This document shows positions 8,934-16,995 of a stretch of 64,000 nt of DNA, in pieces; the first letter of the stretch is position 1; the number at the start of each line of letters is the position of its first letter. The stretch lies in assembly GCF_015624505.1 (NCBI RefSeq), contig NZ_CP061379.1:1240001-1304000 (forward strand), in the 5' to 3' direction. Origin of the DNA: Bradyrhizobium commune (GTDB lineage: Bacteria; Pseudomonadota; Alphaproteobacteria; Rhizobiales; Xanthobacteraceae). The notes under the pieces were generated by a model. The model saw only the letters and a list, made by a program, of their open reading frames with translations, did no database searches and had not been told where the DNA came from. Both the position numbers and the translations under genes were made by a program.

Positions 8934-9578
8934 TTACGCCGCCGCCTTGTGTCGCGCCTGTTCGATCTTGTAGAGCTCAAACTCCTCCGCGAGCGCTTTC
9001 GCGATCGACGGCCGCGTCCGCAGGCGATCGCAATAAGCCTTCAGGTTCGGCCACTTTGCAAGCTCGATCGGCGGCGTCGCCATGGTCCAGTTGATCACCG
9101 TGACGAGATAGGCGTCGGCGACGGTGAAGTGGTCGAGCAGGTAGTCGCGGCCCTTCAGGTAGCTGTCGAGGTAATCGAGCCGCGACAGGTTCTTCTCCAG
9201 CGCATAGGCCTTGGTTTCCCGCGGCGCCTTGCGGTCGAGCACGGGGATGAACAGGCCCTTGTGCAGCTCGGTGCCGATGAAGCAGAGCCATTGATGCAGG
9301 CGCGAGCGCTCGACGCCGGGCGACGTGCCGAGACCGGACTGCGGAAAACGATCGGCGACATATTGCAGGATCGCGGCGTTCTCCGTCAGCACCACGCCCT
9401 CGTCGGTGCGCAGCGCCGGCACCAGGCCGATCGGGTTGATGGCGCGAAAGTCGGAGCCGTCCTTCAACACGGTCTTGGTCGGAGCATCGACCTCGAAAAA
9501 GTTCGCGTCGGCGCCGGCCTCGTACAGCGAGATTCGGGTCGCCATCGAACAGGCGAGCGGCTGAAAATAGAAATCCAT
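8934..9578 (-). CDS. Glutathione S-transferase family protein
   Basis: A cytosolic GST of 214 aa. The N-terminal thioredoxin-like domain (residues 1-80) starts MDFYFQPLACSMATRI, with Ser or Cys as the probable glutathione-activating residue. It carries NPIGLVPALRTDEG (the cis-Pro of the G-site) and LTENAAILQYVAD. The C-terminal all-alpha domain has DHFTVADAYLVTVINW, the N-capping box of GST folding. The start at 9578 is chosen because AGGAGG sits 6 nt upstream; an extra in-frame Met lies 6 codons earlier. It is divergent from a TetR gene, and the shared interval holds a perfect inverted repeat, so the GST is probably the regulated target. The likely role is conjugation of electrophiles; the substrate is unknown. 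Confidence 0.92.
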   Translation of the reverse strand: MDFYFQPLACSMATRISLYEAGADANFFEVDAPTKTVLKDGSDFRAINPIGLVPALRTDEGVVLTENAAILQYVADRFPQSGLGTSPGVERSRLHQWLCFIGTELHKGLFIPVLDRKAPRETKAYALEKNLSRLDYLDSYLKGRDYLLDHFTVADAYLVTVINWTMATPPIELAKWPNLKAYCDRLRTRPSIAKALAEEFELYKIEQARHKAAA

Positions 9579-9628
9579 CTGTAGCCTCCTTGGCAATTCC
9601 CTGTGGTGTCGCTCAACCTGGCCAGATT

Positions 9629-9694
9629 GATTTTTGTACCATCTTGCATAATATGGAGGTGGTCAAGGATTATTTGCGAAATGGTACAAAAATC
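9629..9694. promoter_or_regulatory. Perfect 14-bp inverted repeat between GST and tetR genes (candidate operator)
   Basis: GATTTTTGTACCAT at 9629-9642 is the exact reverse complement of ATGGTACAAAAATC at 9681-9694. The second arm starts at the ATG of the TetR gene and the first lies 50 bp before the GST start. The spacing between arms is 38 bp. The placement in a divergent regulator/target interval suggests that the TetR protein binds here and represses both genes. This is inferred from position and symmetry only. Confidence 0.65.
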
Positions 9695-10343
9695 AAAGCC
9701 GCCAGCTGCTGCCAATGAACCCGAGCACCGCGGTGAGCCTAAGCGCCGCGGCCGCCCGCGCGCTTATGAACCCGACGTCGCGCTTGGCAAGGCGCTCGAC
9801 CTGTTCCGCAGGCAGGGATTCGCCGCGACCTCGCTCGACGATCTCAGCGAAGCCACCGGCATGAACAGGCCGAGCCTCTACGGCGCTTTCGGCGACAAAC
9901 GCGAGCTCTACATCAAGAGCTATCAGCGCTACCGCGAGGAAGCACGCGCATCGATGGTCGAAATTTTTCGCCAGGAGATGCCGGTGCGCCAGCGGCTCGA
10001 GCGCATCTACGCGTCCGCGCTGAACATTTATCTCTCCGGCGAGACCGGCCCGCGCGGCTGCTTCACGGTCGTGACGGCAGCCTCCGAAGCGGTCGGCGAT
10101 CCCGAGATCCGCGCCATGGTGCTGGAGGGGCTCACCGAGCTCGACAAGGCGTTCGCCATTTGCTTCCGCCGCGCCAGGGAGAAGGGCGAGTTGCCCGAGA
10201 GCGCCGATCCCGCCGTGCTGGCGCAGCTCGCTTCCGCCACCGTCCACACCATCGCAATCCGTTCGCGTGCGCGCGTCCCGCGCAAGGAACTGGAGGCGAT
10301 CGTGAAGGGGGCGATCGACGTGATGGTGGGGGTCAGACTCTAA
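9681..10343 (+). CDS. TetR/AcrR family transcriptional regulator (divergent to GST)
   Basis: A 220-aa one-component repressor. A basic N-terminal tail (KRRGRPRAYEPDVALGKALDLF) leads into the TetR HTH, in which TSLDDLSEATGMNRPSLYGAFGDKRELYIKS covers the turn and recognition helix (about residues 45-75). The C-terminal ligand domain includes GPRGCFTVVTAASEA. The first in-frame ATG consistent with the family is at 9681; a GTG 78 bp upstream would add residues unlike any TetR. The start codon lies inside one arm of the perfect inverted repeat, so autorepression is likely. The ligand is probably an electrophile or other substrate of the GST (inference). Confidence 0.92.
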   Translation: MVQKSKPPAAANEPEHRGEPKRRGRPRAYEPDVALGKALDLFRRQGFAATSLDDLSEATGMNRPSLYGAFGDKRELYIKSYQRYREEARASMVEIFRQEMPVRQRLERIYASALNIYLSGETGPRGCFTVVTAASEAVGDPEIRAMVLEGLTELDKAFAICFRRAREKGELPESADPAVLAQLASATVHTIAIRSRARVPRKELEAIVKGAIDVMVGVRL

Positions 10344-10373
10344 CTGTCGTCCGGGCCTTCGCCGGGACGACAG
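10344..10373. terminator. Hairpin between convergent tetR and MCP genes
   Basis: CTGTCGTCC and GGACGACAG form arms around a short GC-rich centre just after the tetR stop. Sequences of this kind (CTGTCGTCC...GGACGACAG) recur in Bradyrhizobium intergenic DNA, and here the element may act as a bidirectional terminator. No clear U-run follows. Confidence 0.5.
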
Positions 10374-10401
10374 CGAGTACGTAGTGCGATCCCGCCCGGA
10401 C

Positions 10402-12369
10402 TTACGCCGCCCGAATCTGCGCGAGGAAACGATCCACCTCGTCGCGCAGCCGCTGCGATTGTTTTGACAGCTCGACCGCCGAGACCAGTACCTCTTCCGC
10501 GGCCGTGCCCGTCGCGGCGATGCCGTCGGTAACGCCGGCGATGTTCTGCGAGACTTCGCCGGTGCGCGCGGCGGCCTGCTGGACGTTCTGCGCGATCTCC
10601 TGCGTCGCCGTGCCCTGCTGGCCGACGGCGGCGGCAATCGCGGCCGAGATTTCGTCGACCTGTTGAATCGTCGCACAGATCGACTGGATGCCGTCGACAG
10701 CACCTGTGGTCTCGCCCTGGACGGCCGTCACCTGCGCGCCGATTTCTTCCGTCGCCTTCGCGGTCTGGGTCGCCAGCGCCTTGACCTCGGAGGCGACCAC
10801 GGCAAAGCCGCGGCCGGCTTCCCCTGCGCGCGCTGCTTCGATCGTCGCATTCAGCGCCAAGAGATTGGTCTGCCCGGCGATACCGTTGATGAAGGAGACG
10901 ACGTCGCCGATCTTTTGCGCGGCGTCCGCCAGGCTCTGCACCCGTTCGTTGGACTGCCGTCCGTCACTTGCGGCCTTGCCGACCACCTCGGTTGCGTGCG
11001 CGAGCCGGCGGCTGATCTCGGTCATCGACGACGACAGCTCTTCGGCGGCGGCAGCCACCGTCTGCACGTTCTCCGAAGCGAGCGCCGAGGCCGACGACAC
11101 CGCGCGCGTTTGTTGCCGCGACTGGTCGACGATGTCCGACATCGAGCGCGCGGTGTGCTCCATCTCGACCGCCGCCGAGGACACCGTGGTGACGACGTCG
11201 CGGATGCTGGCCTCGAAATTGTCGGCAAGCGCTGCGAAGGCGCGCCGTTTTTCCGCTTCGGACTGCGCCTTGGCCTCGAGCTGGTCGGCCTGAAGCTTGT
11301 CGAAGCTCACCGCGTTGTCGCGGAACACCGCGACCGCCTTTAGCATCGCCCCGACCTCGTCATTCGCCTTGCTGGCGGGCAGCGTCACGTCGAGCCGCCC
11401 GTCGGCGAGCTCGCGCATCGCCGAGGTAATGGACAGGATCGGGCGAGAGATGCTGCGGGCGATCAGATAGCCGACGATCGCTGCGAGGATCAGCCCGAGC
11501 GCGGCGATGCCGATCGAGAGCATCCATGCGCGGTCGGCGGAGGCCTCGTAATCGGCGTTGTCCATCACGAGCTCGACGGCGCCGAGCGGCTTTCCGGAAA
11601 AGTCCTTGATCGGTCCGAGCAGCGCTGCGACCGGCGTGGCGTCGAGCCTGGCCTGCTTCACCGTGAAGCCGCCGTCGGTGGCGCGGGCGTAATCGGCCGT
11701 ATCGAAGAAGCTCGTGCCCTTCAGCGTGCCGCCGAACACCTTGAAGCTCGAGCCGTCGGCGAGATGGAAGGCGACGTCGACATGGCGGTTGGTCTTGAAA
11801 TCGTCGAGGAAGGACTGCCCGAAGGTCAGGCCGAATTCCACCGAGCCGAGATGCTTGGTCCCTTGCGCGATCGGCACCACGCCGCGGATACCGAGCCCGG
11901 CCACGCCGCCTTCGAGGCCGACCACGACCTTGTGTTCCTGATTGGCAATGAGAACGGTTTTGCGGAAGCCGGAGAGATCGTCGCCGAACTTCGCCGCCTG
12001 GTGCACGCGCAGGAATGAGGTCGCCGGCGGCACATGGAACTGGAACTGGTCGACGCCATACTCGGACTTGGTCGCGGCAAACACCGGCCCGAATAGGCGC
12101 ATCAGCGCCTCGCGGTCCTGCTTCGCCATCGCCTCCTGCGTTGCCGGCATCGCGGCCACGACCGCGCTCATCGCGGCGGCGCGGTGGGATTCTTCCGCGA
12201 TCCGCGACAGCAGCGCATCATAATGGCTGCGCAGCTCGCGCTGGTCGGCGCGGTCGATGATGCCGGCGATGATCCACATGGCACCGACGACGGCAAACAG
12301 CGCGGTCGCCGCCGCCGTCACCGCCAGCGCAACCGTGATCCGCATCCTGAGGCCGAGGCTCACCCGCAT
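10402..12369 (-). CDS. Methyl-accepting chemotaxis protein with periplasmic double-Cache sensor
   Basis: A transmembrane chemoreceptor that controls the CheA-CheW pathway. The ATG at 12369 ([17 protein letters not shown]) is preferred over a TTG 42 bp upstream. A first membrane helix occupies residues 10-35. A periplasmic domain of about 240 residues follows, with [15 protein letters not shown] and [13 protein letters not shown], the dCache_3-like signature. The second helix is near 285-305, then a HAMP domain ([16 protein letters not shown], about 305-355). The methylation and signalling helices include the conserved tip and [22 protein letters not shown] (about residue 510-535). There is no C-terminal CheR-tethering pentapeptide. 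The protein is a standalone gene; the ligand is unknown. Confidence 0.93.
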   Translation of the reverse strand: MRVSLGLRMRITVALAVTAAATALFAVVGAMWIIAGIIDRADQRELRSHYDALLSRIAEESHRAAAMSAVVAAMPATQEAMAKQDREALMRLFGPVFAATKSEYGVDQFQFHVPPATSFLRVHQAAKFGDDLSGFRKTVLIANQEHKVVVGLEGGVAGLGIRGVVPIAQGTKHLGSVEFGLTFGQSFLDDFKTNRHVDVAFHLADGSSFKVFGGTLKGTSFFDTADYARATDGGFTVKQARLDATPVAALLGPIKDFSGKPLGAVELVMDNADYEASADRAWMLSIGIAALGLILAAIVGYLIARSISRPILSITSAMRELADGRLDVTLPASKANDEVGAMLKAVAVFRDNAVSFDKLQADQLEAKAQSEAEKRRAFAALADNFEASIRDVVTTVSSAAVEMEHTARSMSDIVDQSRQQTRAVSSASALASENVQTVAAAAEELSSSMTEISRRLAHATEVVGKAASDGRQSNERVQSLADAAQKIGDVVSFINGIAGQTNLLALNATIEAARAGEAGRGFAVVASEVKALATQTAKATEEIGAQVTAVQGETTGAVDGIQSICATIQQVDEISAAIAAAVGQQGTATQEIAQNVQQAAARTGEVSQNIAGVTDGIAATGTAAEEVLVSAVELSKQSQRLRDEVDRFLAQIRAA

Positions 12370-12480
12370 GTCCCACTCGTTGTTTGAGCGTTGGTTAACA
12401 ACGCCTATCAACTTCTCGCTAAGAGAGGGTGAACGGGACGGGCGCGCGGGTGGTTGTGGGGGGTGGGGACGTTGAAGCGC

Positions 12481-13446
12481 CTAATACCCCCGCGCCCGAT
12501 CCACCACGTTCTCCAGCGCGCCTCCCGCCTCGAACCGCGCGATCTGCTCGGCGACGTAGGCCGAGATGGCGTCCGCATCAGTGTCAGCCGCGTTGTGCGG
12601 CGTCAGCAGCACTTTTGGGTGGGTCCAGAACCGGCTATCCTTTGGCTGCGGCTCCTGCACGAAGACGTCGAGCGAGGCGGCGCCCAGCGTGCCGTCGTCG
12701 AGGCAGGCCAGGATGTCGGCCTCGTTTTGCAAGCCGCCGCGGCCGGCATTGATCAGCACGGGTGCGCCGAACGGGCCCTTGCGGTGAAGCTTTGTAAAGA
12801 CGTCGCGGTTGAGGATGCCGTGCGTGTCAGGCGTCAGCGGCAGCAGGCAGACCAGAATGTCGGTTGCGCGCAGGAAGGCGTCCATCCCGGCGGTGCCGTG
12901 AAAACATTCGACGCCGTCGATGGTGCGCGGGCCACGGCTCCAGCCGGTGACGCGGAAGCTGAGCCGCCGCAGCACGTTTGCGGCATCGGCGCCGAGCGCG
13001 CCGAGCCCCATGACGCCGACGGTGACCGCGCTCGCCGGCCACTGATATTTCGGTTCCCAACGTTTTGCGTGCTGCGAGTCCCGCAGATAGAGCTCCTGAC
13101 GGTGGTGCATCAGCACATGCAGCACGACATATTCGGTCATGCGGTTGGTGAGATCAGGCACAGCGACGCGCACCAGCGGCACGTCAGGCAGGCTCTTGTC
13201 CGCCATCAGCGCATCGACTCCCGCGCCGAGATTGAAGACCGCACGCAGGTTCGGGAACGCCTTGAGATCGCCCGGCACCGGCTTCCACACCGCGGCATAG
13301 TGCACCTCCGTCGGATCGAGCCCGGCATCGGGCAGCAGCACCACGCGGCGGTCGCCGCAGACCGCATCGAAACGGGCCTTCCAGCGCTCCGGCAGCCAGT
13401 TCTGCTGCGTGCTGTTGATCAGGACGGCCAGCGTACCTTTGGTCAT
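12481..13446 (-). CDS. D-2-hydroxyacid dehydrogenase, GhrA-like (glyoxylate/hydroxypyruvate reductase A)
   Basis: A cytoplasmic NAD(P)H-dependent reductase of 2-oxoacids. The Rossmann motif GVMGLGALGADAANVLRRL lies at about residues 140-158. The family catalytic set is visible: Arg in INAGRGGLQNEAD, an acidic residue in LGAASLDVFVQEP, and His in LTPHNAADTD. In place of the classical HELLAL N-terminus it has the GhrA type, with a VFNLGAGVDAL loop. The start at 13446 (MTKGTLAVLINS) is chosen; longer frames add unlikely residues. It is 321 aa, the usual length. It stands alone, divergent from the YCII-ECF pair, and shares its upstream region with their promoter. Confidence 0.9.
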   Translation of the reverse strand: MTKGTLAVLINSTQQNWLPERWKARFDAVCGDRRVVLLPDAGLDPTEVHYAAVWKPVPGDLKAFPNLRAVFNLGAGVDALMADKSLPDVPLVRVAVPDLTNRMTEYVVLHVLMHHRQELYLRDSQHAKRWEPKYQWPASAVTVGVMGLGALGADAANVLRRLSFRVTGWSRGPRTIDGVECFHGTAGMDAFLRATDILVCLLPLTPDTHGILNRDVFTKLHRKGPFGAPVLINAGRGGLQNEADILACLDDGTLGAASLDVFVQEPQPKDSRFWTHPKVLLTPHNAADTDADAISAYVAEQIARFEAGGALENVVDRARGY

Positions 13447-13520
13447 TCGAAGTGCCTCGTCGCGTTCAGCTTTTTGGTGGCCCTCCTTGGCACGATCCGT
13501 CGGATTTTTCTTGCAATTTT

Positions 13521-13561
13521 TTTCCGCAGCCGTGTCGGGGCGGGGCATAGTGGATCGTCTT
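13521..13561 (+). promoter_or_regulatory. ECF42-type promoter P1 (YCII-sigma operon)
   Basis: TGTCGG (13533-13538), a 16-bp spacer and TCGTCTT (13555-13561), 30 bp before the YCII start codon. The 18-bp block TTTCCGCAGCCGTGTCGG here is identical to that before the YCII operon at 20017. The hexamers fit the ECF42 consensus as I recall it (TGTCGA and CG[A/T]C). Location before the sigma gene implies autoregulation. Confidence 0.8.
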
Positions 13562-13591
13562 CAAAACAAGAGGTCGGGGAAGGGGCTGCCC

Positions 13592-13960
13592 ATGCTTTAT
13601 GCGATCCTTTGCTATCATGACGAGGACTTCGTCGGCTCCTGGAGCAAGGACCAGGACGAGGCCGTGATGAAGAAGCTCGCCGTGGTACAAGAGAACCTCG
13701 CGAAGCAGGGGCGGCTTGGCCCGGTGGCGCGGCTGTTGCCGACCACGGCGGCGGCGACGTTGCGCAAAGAGGATCCGCCGCTGGTGCTCGACGGCCCCTA
13801 TGCCGAGACCAAGGAGCAACTGCTCGGTTTCTACATCGTCGACTGCAAGAATCTCGACGAGGCGCTCGACGTCGCCCGAGACCTCGGCGCGGCCAATCCC
13901 GGCGGCGCCTATGAGGTCCGCCCCGTCGGCGTGTTCAGGCCGGGAGGAAACCTGACGTGA
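13592..13960 (+). CDS. YCII/DGPF family protein, partner of the ECF42 sigma factor
   Basis: A 122-aa single-domain protein of the YCII (DGPF) superfamily, a small ferredoxin-like alpha/beta fold. It opens MLYAILCYHDEDF, has the diagnostic DGPYAETKEQLLGFYIVD (about residues 65-82; the DGPF variant is DGPY) and ends with VRPVGVF. DGPF proteins are the constant genomic companions of ECF42 sigma factors, but their biochemical role is unknown; they have not been shown to be anti-sigma factors. The start at 13592 gives the conserved N-terminus. The stop codon overlaps the GTG start of the sigma gene (GTGA), so translation is coupled. Confidence 0.92.
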   Translation: MLYAILCYHDEDFVGSWSKDQDEAVMKKLAVVQENLAKQGRLGPVARLLPTTAAATLRKEDPPLVLDGPYAETKEQLLGFYIVDCKNLDEALDVARDLGAANPGGAYEVRPVGVFRPGGNLT

Positions 13961-15258
13961 GCGATACCGATACCGCCTGGATCGAGACCGCGCTGACCTC
14001 GGCGCGACCTCAGGCGGTGGGTGCGCTGCTCCGCTATTTCCGCGATCTCGACACCGCCGAGGAAGCCTTCCAGAACGCCTGCCTGCGGGCGCTGAAAACC
14101 TGGCCGCAGAACGGACCGCCGCGCGATCCGGCGGCCTGGCTGATCATGGTCGGCCGCAATGTCGCCATCGACGAGGTGCGCCGGACCCGCAAGCAGCAAC
14201 CGTTGCCCGAGGACGACCAGGCGATCTCCGATCTCGACGATGCCGAGGGCGCGCTCGCCGAACGGCTCGACGGCTCGCATTATCGCGACGACATTTTGCG
14301 ACTGATGTTCATCTGCTGCCATCCGCAACTGCCGGCGACGCAGCAGATCGCGCTGGCGCTCCGCATCGTCTCGGGCCTGACCGTGAAGCAGATCGCGCGC
14401 GCCTTCCTGGTCTCGGACGCCGCGATGGAGCAGCGCATCACGCGCGCCAAGGCCAAGGTCGCCGAGGCCGGGACGCCGTTCGAGGCGCCCGGCGCGATCG
14501 AGCGCTCCGAGCGGCTCGCCGGCGTCGCCGCGATGATCTATTTGATCTTCAACGAGGGCTATTCGGCGAGCGGTGACACCGCCGAGATCAGAAAGCCGCT
14601 CTGCGAGGAAGCGATCCGCCTGGCGCGGCTGCTGCTGCGCCTGTTCCAGGGCGAGCCGGAGATCATGGGGTTGACCGCGCTGATCCTGCTTCAGCATGCG
14701 CGCAGCGCCGCGCGCTTTGCATCCGACGGCTCGCTCATCCTGCTGGAGGACCAGAACCGCTCGCTGTGGAACGGCACCATGATCGCGGAGGGATTGGCGC
14801 TGATCGACAAGGCGATGCGTCATCGTCGCAGCGGTCCCTACCAGATCCAGGCCGCGATTGCCGCGCTGCATGCGCGCGCAGCGACGCCGGACGAGACCGA
14901 CTGGACCCAGATCGACCTGCTCTATGGCGCGCTCGAAGTGGTGCAGCCCTCGCCCGTGGTGACGCTCAACCGCGCGGTCGCGGTCTCCAAGGTGCGCGGG
15001 CCGCAGGCTGCGCTCGAGCTGATCGAGCCGCTGGCACCGAAGCTCGCCAACTATTTCCATTTCTATGGTGTGCGCGGCGCATTCCTGATGCAGCTCGGCC
15101 GCAACGACGAGGCGCGCATCGCCTTCGATCGTGCCATCGCGCTTGCCAACACCTCGGCCGAAGCCGCCCATATCCGGATGCATATCGATCGACTGATCCG
15201 GGATAGCCAGCCTCACGGAACCAATGGCGGTACCAGGCAGGGCGCCAAGGCCAAGTGA
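13957..15258 (+). CDS. ECF sigma factor, ECF42 group, with long C-terminal extension
   Basis: An extracytoplasmic-function RNA polymerase sigma factor of 433 aa, far longer than the usual 180-200. Region 2 lies at about residues 10-90 (ALLRYFRDLDTAEEAFQNACLRAL, then DPAAWLIMVGRNVAIDEVRR). Region 4 is at about 115-170, with RIVSGLTVKQIARAFLVSDAAMEQRITRAK as HTH. After it comes the DUF6596/TPR-like extension, with MIYLIFNEGYSASGD and later NRAVAVSKVRGPQAAL and NYFHFYGVRGAFL. This extension marks ECF42 proteins and replaces a classical membrane anti-sigma factor. The GTG start overlaps the YCII stop. Four matching promoters in this window point to a local regulon. Confidence 0.93.
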   Translation: MSDTDTAWIETALTSARPQAVGALLRYFRDLDTAEEAFQNACLRALKTWPQNGPPRDPAAWLIMVGRNVAIDEVRRTRKQQPLPEDDQAISDLDDAEGALAERLDGSHYRDDILRLMFICCHPQLPATQQIALALRIVSGLTVKQIARAFLVSDAAMEQRITRAKAKVAEAGTPFEAPGAIERSERLAGVAAMIYLIFNEGYSASGDTAEIRKPLCEEAIRLARLLLRLFQGEPEIMGLTALILLQHARSAARFASDGSLILLEDQNRSLWNGTMIAEGLALIDKAMRHRRSGPYQIQAAIAALHARAATPDETDWTQIDLLYGALEVVQPSPVVTLNRAVAVSKVRGPQAALELIEPLAPKLANYFHFYGVRGAFLMQLGRNDEARIAFDRAIALANTSAEAAHIRMHIDRLIRDSQPHGTNGGTRQGAKAK

Positions 15259-15270
15259 CGGCCAAAAAAT

Positions 15271-15311
15271 CGTTCCGTCAGTTGTCGGCCCCAGCTCGCC
15301 CCCTTCGTCCT
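15271..15311 (+). promoter_or_regulatory. ECF42-type promoter P3 (SRPBCC-VOC operon)
   Basis: TGTCGG (15283-15288), a 16-bp spacer and TCGTCCT (15305-15311), ending 24 bp before the ATG at 15336. A TTCCG stretch precedes the -35 as in P1 and P2. It lies in the 77-bp gap after the sigma gene, so the next two genes can be driven directly by this sigma factor as well as by read-through. Confidence 0.72.
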
Positions 15312-15335
15312 TAGCCCGTATCCAGGGAGCCATTC

Positions 15336-15872
15336 ATGCTGAAAGCCATTGCCATCATCGCGATCGTGCTCGCCGTCGGGATCGCGGCCATCCTCGTTTT
15401 TGCCCTCACCAAGCCCGATACGTTCCGTGTCGAGCGCTCGCTCGCCATGAAGGCGCCGGCCGGTGCGATCTATCCGCTGGTTGTCGATTTCCACCGCTGG
15501 ACCGGCTGGTCGCCCTATGAGAATCGCGATCCGGCCATGAAGCGCAGCTTCGGTGGAACCGAGCAAGGCAAAGGTGCGACCTATGCCTGGGACGGCAACA
15601 ACAATGTCGGTGCCGGCCACATGGAGATTCTCGAAGCCAGCACACCGTCGAAGCTGCGCATCAAGCTCGATTTCGAGCGTCCCTTCGAAGGCCACAACAC
15701 CGCCGAGTTCACCTTTGTGCCGCAAGGCGATGCCACACTGGTCACATGGGCGATGTACGGTCCGGCCCCCTTCATATCCAAGCTGATGCAGGTCTTCATC
15801 AACATGGACAATATGATCGGCAAGGATTTTGAAACCGGCCTCGCCAGCCTGAAGAAGCTCACCGAGAGATAA
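15336..15872 (+). CDS. SRPBCC (START/polyketide-cyclase fold) family protein with N-terminal anchor
   Basis: A 178-aa protein with one N-terminal hydrophobic helix (residues 3-27, MLKAIAIIAIVLAVGIAAIL), which may be an uncleaved membrane anchor. A ligand-binding SRPBCC domain follows: VERSLAMKAPAGAIYPLVVDFHRWTGWSPYE, WDGNNNVGAGHMEIL and the last amphipathic helix LASLKKLTE. Such domains bind hydrophobic ligands in a deep cavity; the ligand here is unknown. It follows the ECF42 sigma gene after 77 bp, has its own matching promoter, and is followed after 37 bp by a VOC gene. SRPBCC and VOC proteins are often found in the same stress-linked clusters as YCII proteins. Confidence 0.88.
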   Translation: MLKAIAIIAIVLAVGIAAILVFALTKPDTFRVERSLAMKAPAGAIYPLVVDFHRWTGWSPYENRDPAMKRSFGGTEQGKGATYAWDGNNNVGAGHMEILEASTPSKLRIKLDFERPFEGHNTAEFTFVPQGDATLVTWAMYGPAPFISKLMQVFINMDNMIGKDFETGLASLKKLTER

Positions 15873-15909
15873 CGCCCCAAACGCCTAGACAAGATAAAGG
15901 AGAGAAACG

Positions 15910-16323
15910 ATGCTCAATCCCTATCTGTTCTATCAGGACACCTGCGAAGCGGCTTTCAACTTCTACGCCAAGGTTCTCGGCGGCAAGATCGAAATGATGC
16001 TGCGTGCTTCTGAGGGACCGCCGGACATGCGGCCCTCGCCAGGTCGCGAGAAGATGATCATGCATGCGCGAATGTCGCTCCCTGGCGGCAGCGTGTTGAT
16101 GGCCTCCGACGCGCCGCCCGATCACTTCAACAAGCCGCAGGGCTTCTCGATCTCCCTGACGGTTGCGGACCCCGCGGAGGGCGAGCGCAAGTTCAACGCG
16201 CTCGCAGATGGCGGCTCGGTCACTATGCCGTTCAGCAAGACCTTCTGGGCCAAGGGCTTTGGCATGTGTGTCGACAAGTTCGGTATTCCCTGGATGGTGA
16301 ATTGCCCGGCCGAAGGAATGTGA
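15910..16323 (+). CDS. VOC family protein (PhnB/glyoxalase-like)
   Basis: A 137-aa vicinal-oxygen-chelate protein with paired beta-alpha-beta-beta-beta modules. It begins MLNPYLFYQDTCEAAFNFYAKVLGGKIE, the PhnB-type opening, has HARMSLPGGSVLMASDAPP in the middle and ends WAKGFGMCVDKFGIPWMVNC. PhnB-like members are widespread, and few have a known reaction; most are thought to bind or modify small electrophiles or antibiotics. An AAAGGAGAG ribosome-binding site precedes the ATG. It is the second gene after promoter P3. Confidence 0.9.
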   Translation: MLNPYLFYQDTCEAAFNFYAKVLGGKIEMMLRASEGPPDMRPSPGREKMIMHARMSLPGGSVLMASDAPPDHFNKPQGFSISLTVADPAEGERKFNALADGGSVTMPFSKTFWAKGFGMCVDKFGIPWMVNCPAEGM

Positions 16324-16344
16324 GAGCAAGTCTAAAGCATTGAG

Positions 16345-16386
16345 TCGCGACGCCCTCTCCCCCATTTTGGGGAGAGCGCGTCGCGA
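16345..16386. terminator. Long hairpin after the SRPBCC-VOC pair
   Basis: An 18-bp arm pair with one mismatch (TCGCGACGCCCTCTCCCC at 16345-16362 against 16369-16386) around a six-base loop lies 22 bp after the VOC stop. It resembles the CCCTCTCCCC repeat type common in bradyrhizobial intergenic DNA. It is probably both a repeat element and a transcription barrier. Confidence 0.55.
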
Positions 16387-16698
16387 AGCACCGCGATCAG
16401 GTCGCCACTGCACGCGTTAATGGAACCGCTTCGTCGGTGATTGAACGTGGCTTGTCGTATACAATGGCGCAACTATGCCTTGTGGATGCGATCGCATCGC
16501 ACAACATTTGGCGAAATATTGGGCTGTAAATTTTCGCCCGGAATCGCTAATTGTATGTCACAAAATCTACAAACTAGGGTGGACGTGACTTGGAAGGGAG
16601 CGGCCGATGGCGGCGGCGCTACAAATCAATTTCGCTCTTTGGGGGATGCTCATCTGCGCCAGCATGAAGATGGCGCCGGTGATATGGGCGCATTTCTT
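16387..16698. other. Intergenic stretch without a supported gene
   Basis: About 310 bp, with a segment (roughly 16440-16600) visibly lower in GC than its surroundings. The only symmetric motif I see is around GTATAC near 16459. An open frame on the plus strand crosses it but has no family features and runs antisense to the small membrane protein that follows. I see no gene. Confidence 0.5.
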
Positions 16699-16878
16699 CT
16701 AGAAAAGCAGCCAGCTTGTGAGCGCGACGGCGCCTTCGCCGAGCGCGTAGATCCAGCCGACGGTCGCGATGGCGGTGGCACCCAGGAACGTCGCCGTAAA
16801 GACGTGTTCCCCCGCTCTCTGCAAGAGAGACGGTTGAGCTTGTGAATCAGCGTGTCCGTCGGTGCTGATGCTGGTCAT
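16699..16878 (-). CDS. Small single-pass membrane protein, hypothetical
   Basis: A 59-aa protein starting MTSISTDGHADSQAQPS, with a GGAG ribosome-binding site 8-11 nt before its ATG. The N-terminal half is polar. Residues about 30-58 form one or two hydrophobic helices (FTATFLGATAIATVGWIYAL followed by a short loop and ALTSWLLF). I do not recognise a named family. It lies 117 bp downstream of the next minus-strand gene and may be co-transcribed with it. It is kept because the start signal and membrane segment are convincing; a longer frame upstream adds nothing plausible. Confidence 0.6.
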   Translation of the reverse strand: MTSISTDGHADSQAQPSLLQRAGEHVFTATFLGATAIATVGWIYALGEGAVALTSWLLF

Positions 16879-16995
16879 GACTGATCTCCGCGGACATCCC
16901 TGTAGCTTGGCGCAAGCTATGCCAAACCAACTTGGCCTTAGTGTGACGCGGTTCACAGATGTCGCGAATTTTTGCCGGCGTGAGCGCGCGGCTCG

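Noticed and set aside
16455..16470. TTGTCGTATACAA as a possible GntR-type operator
   Set aside because: Symmetry is imperfect, it is not close to any gene start and no GntR gene is in the window.
16441..16845. Plus-strand open frame of about 134 codons
   Set aside because: It has no family features, starts in an AT-rich intergenic stretch and runs antisense to the small membrane protein at 16699-16878, which has a better start signal and a membrane helix.
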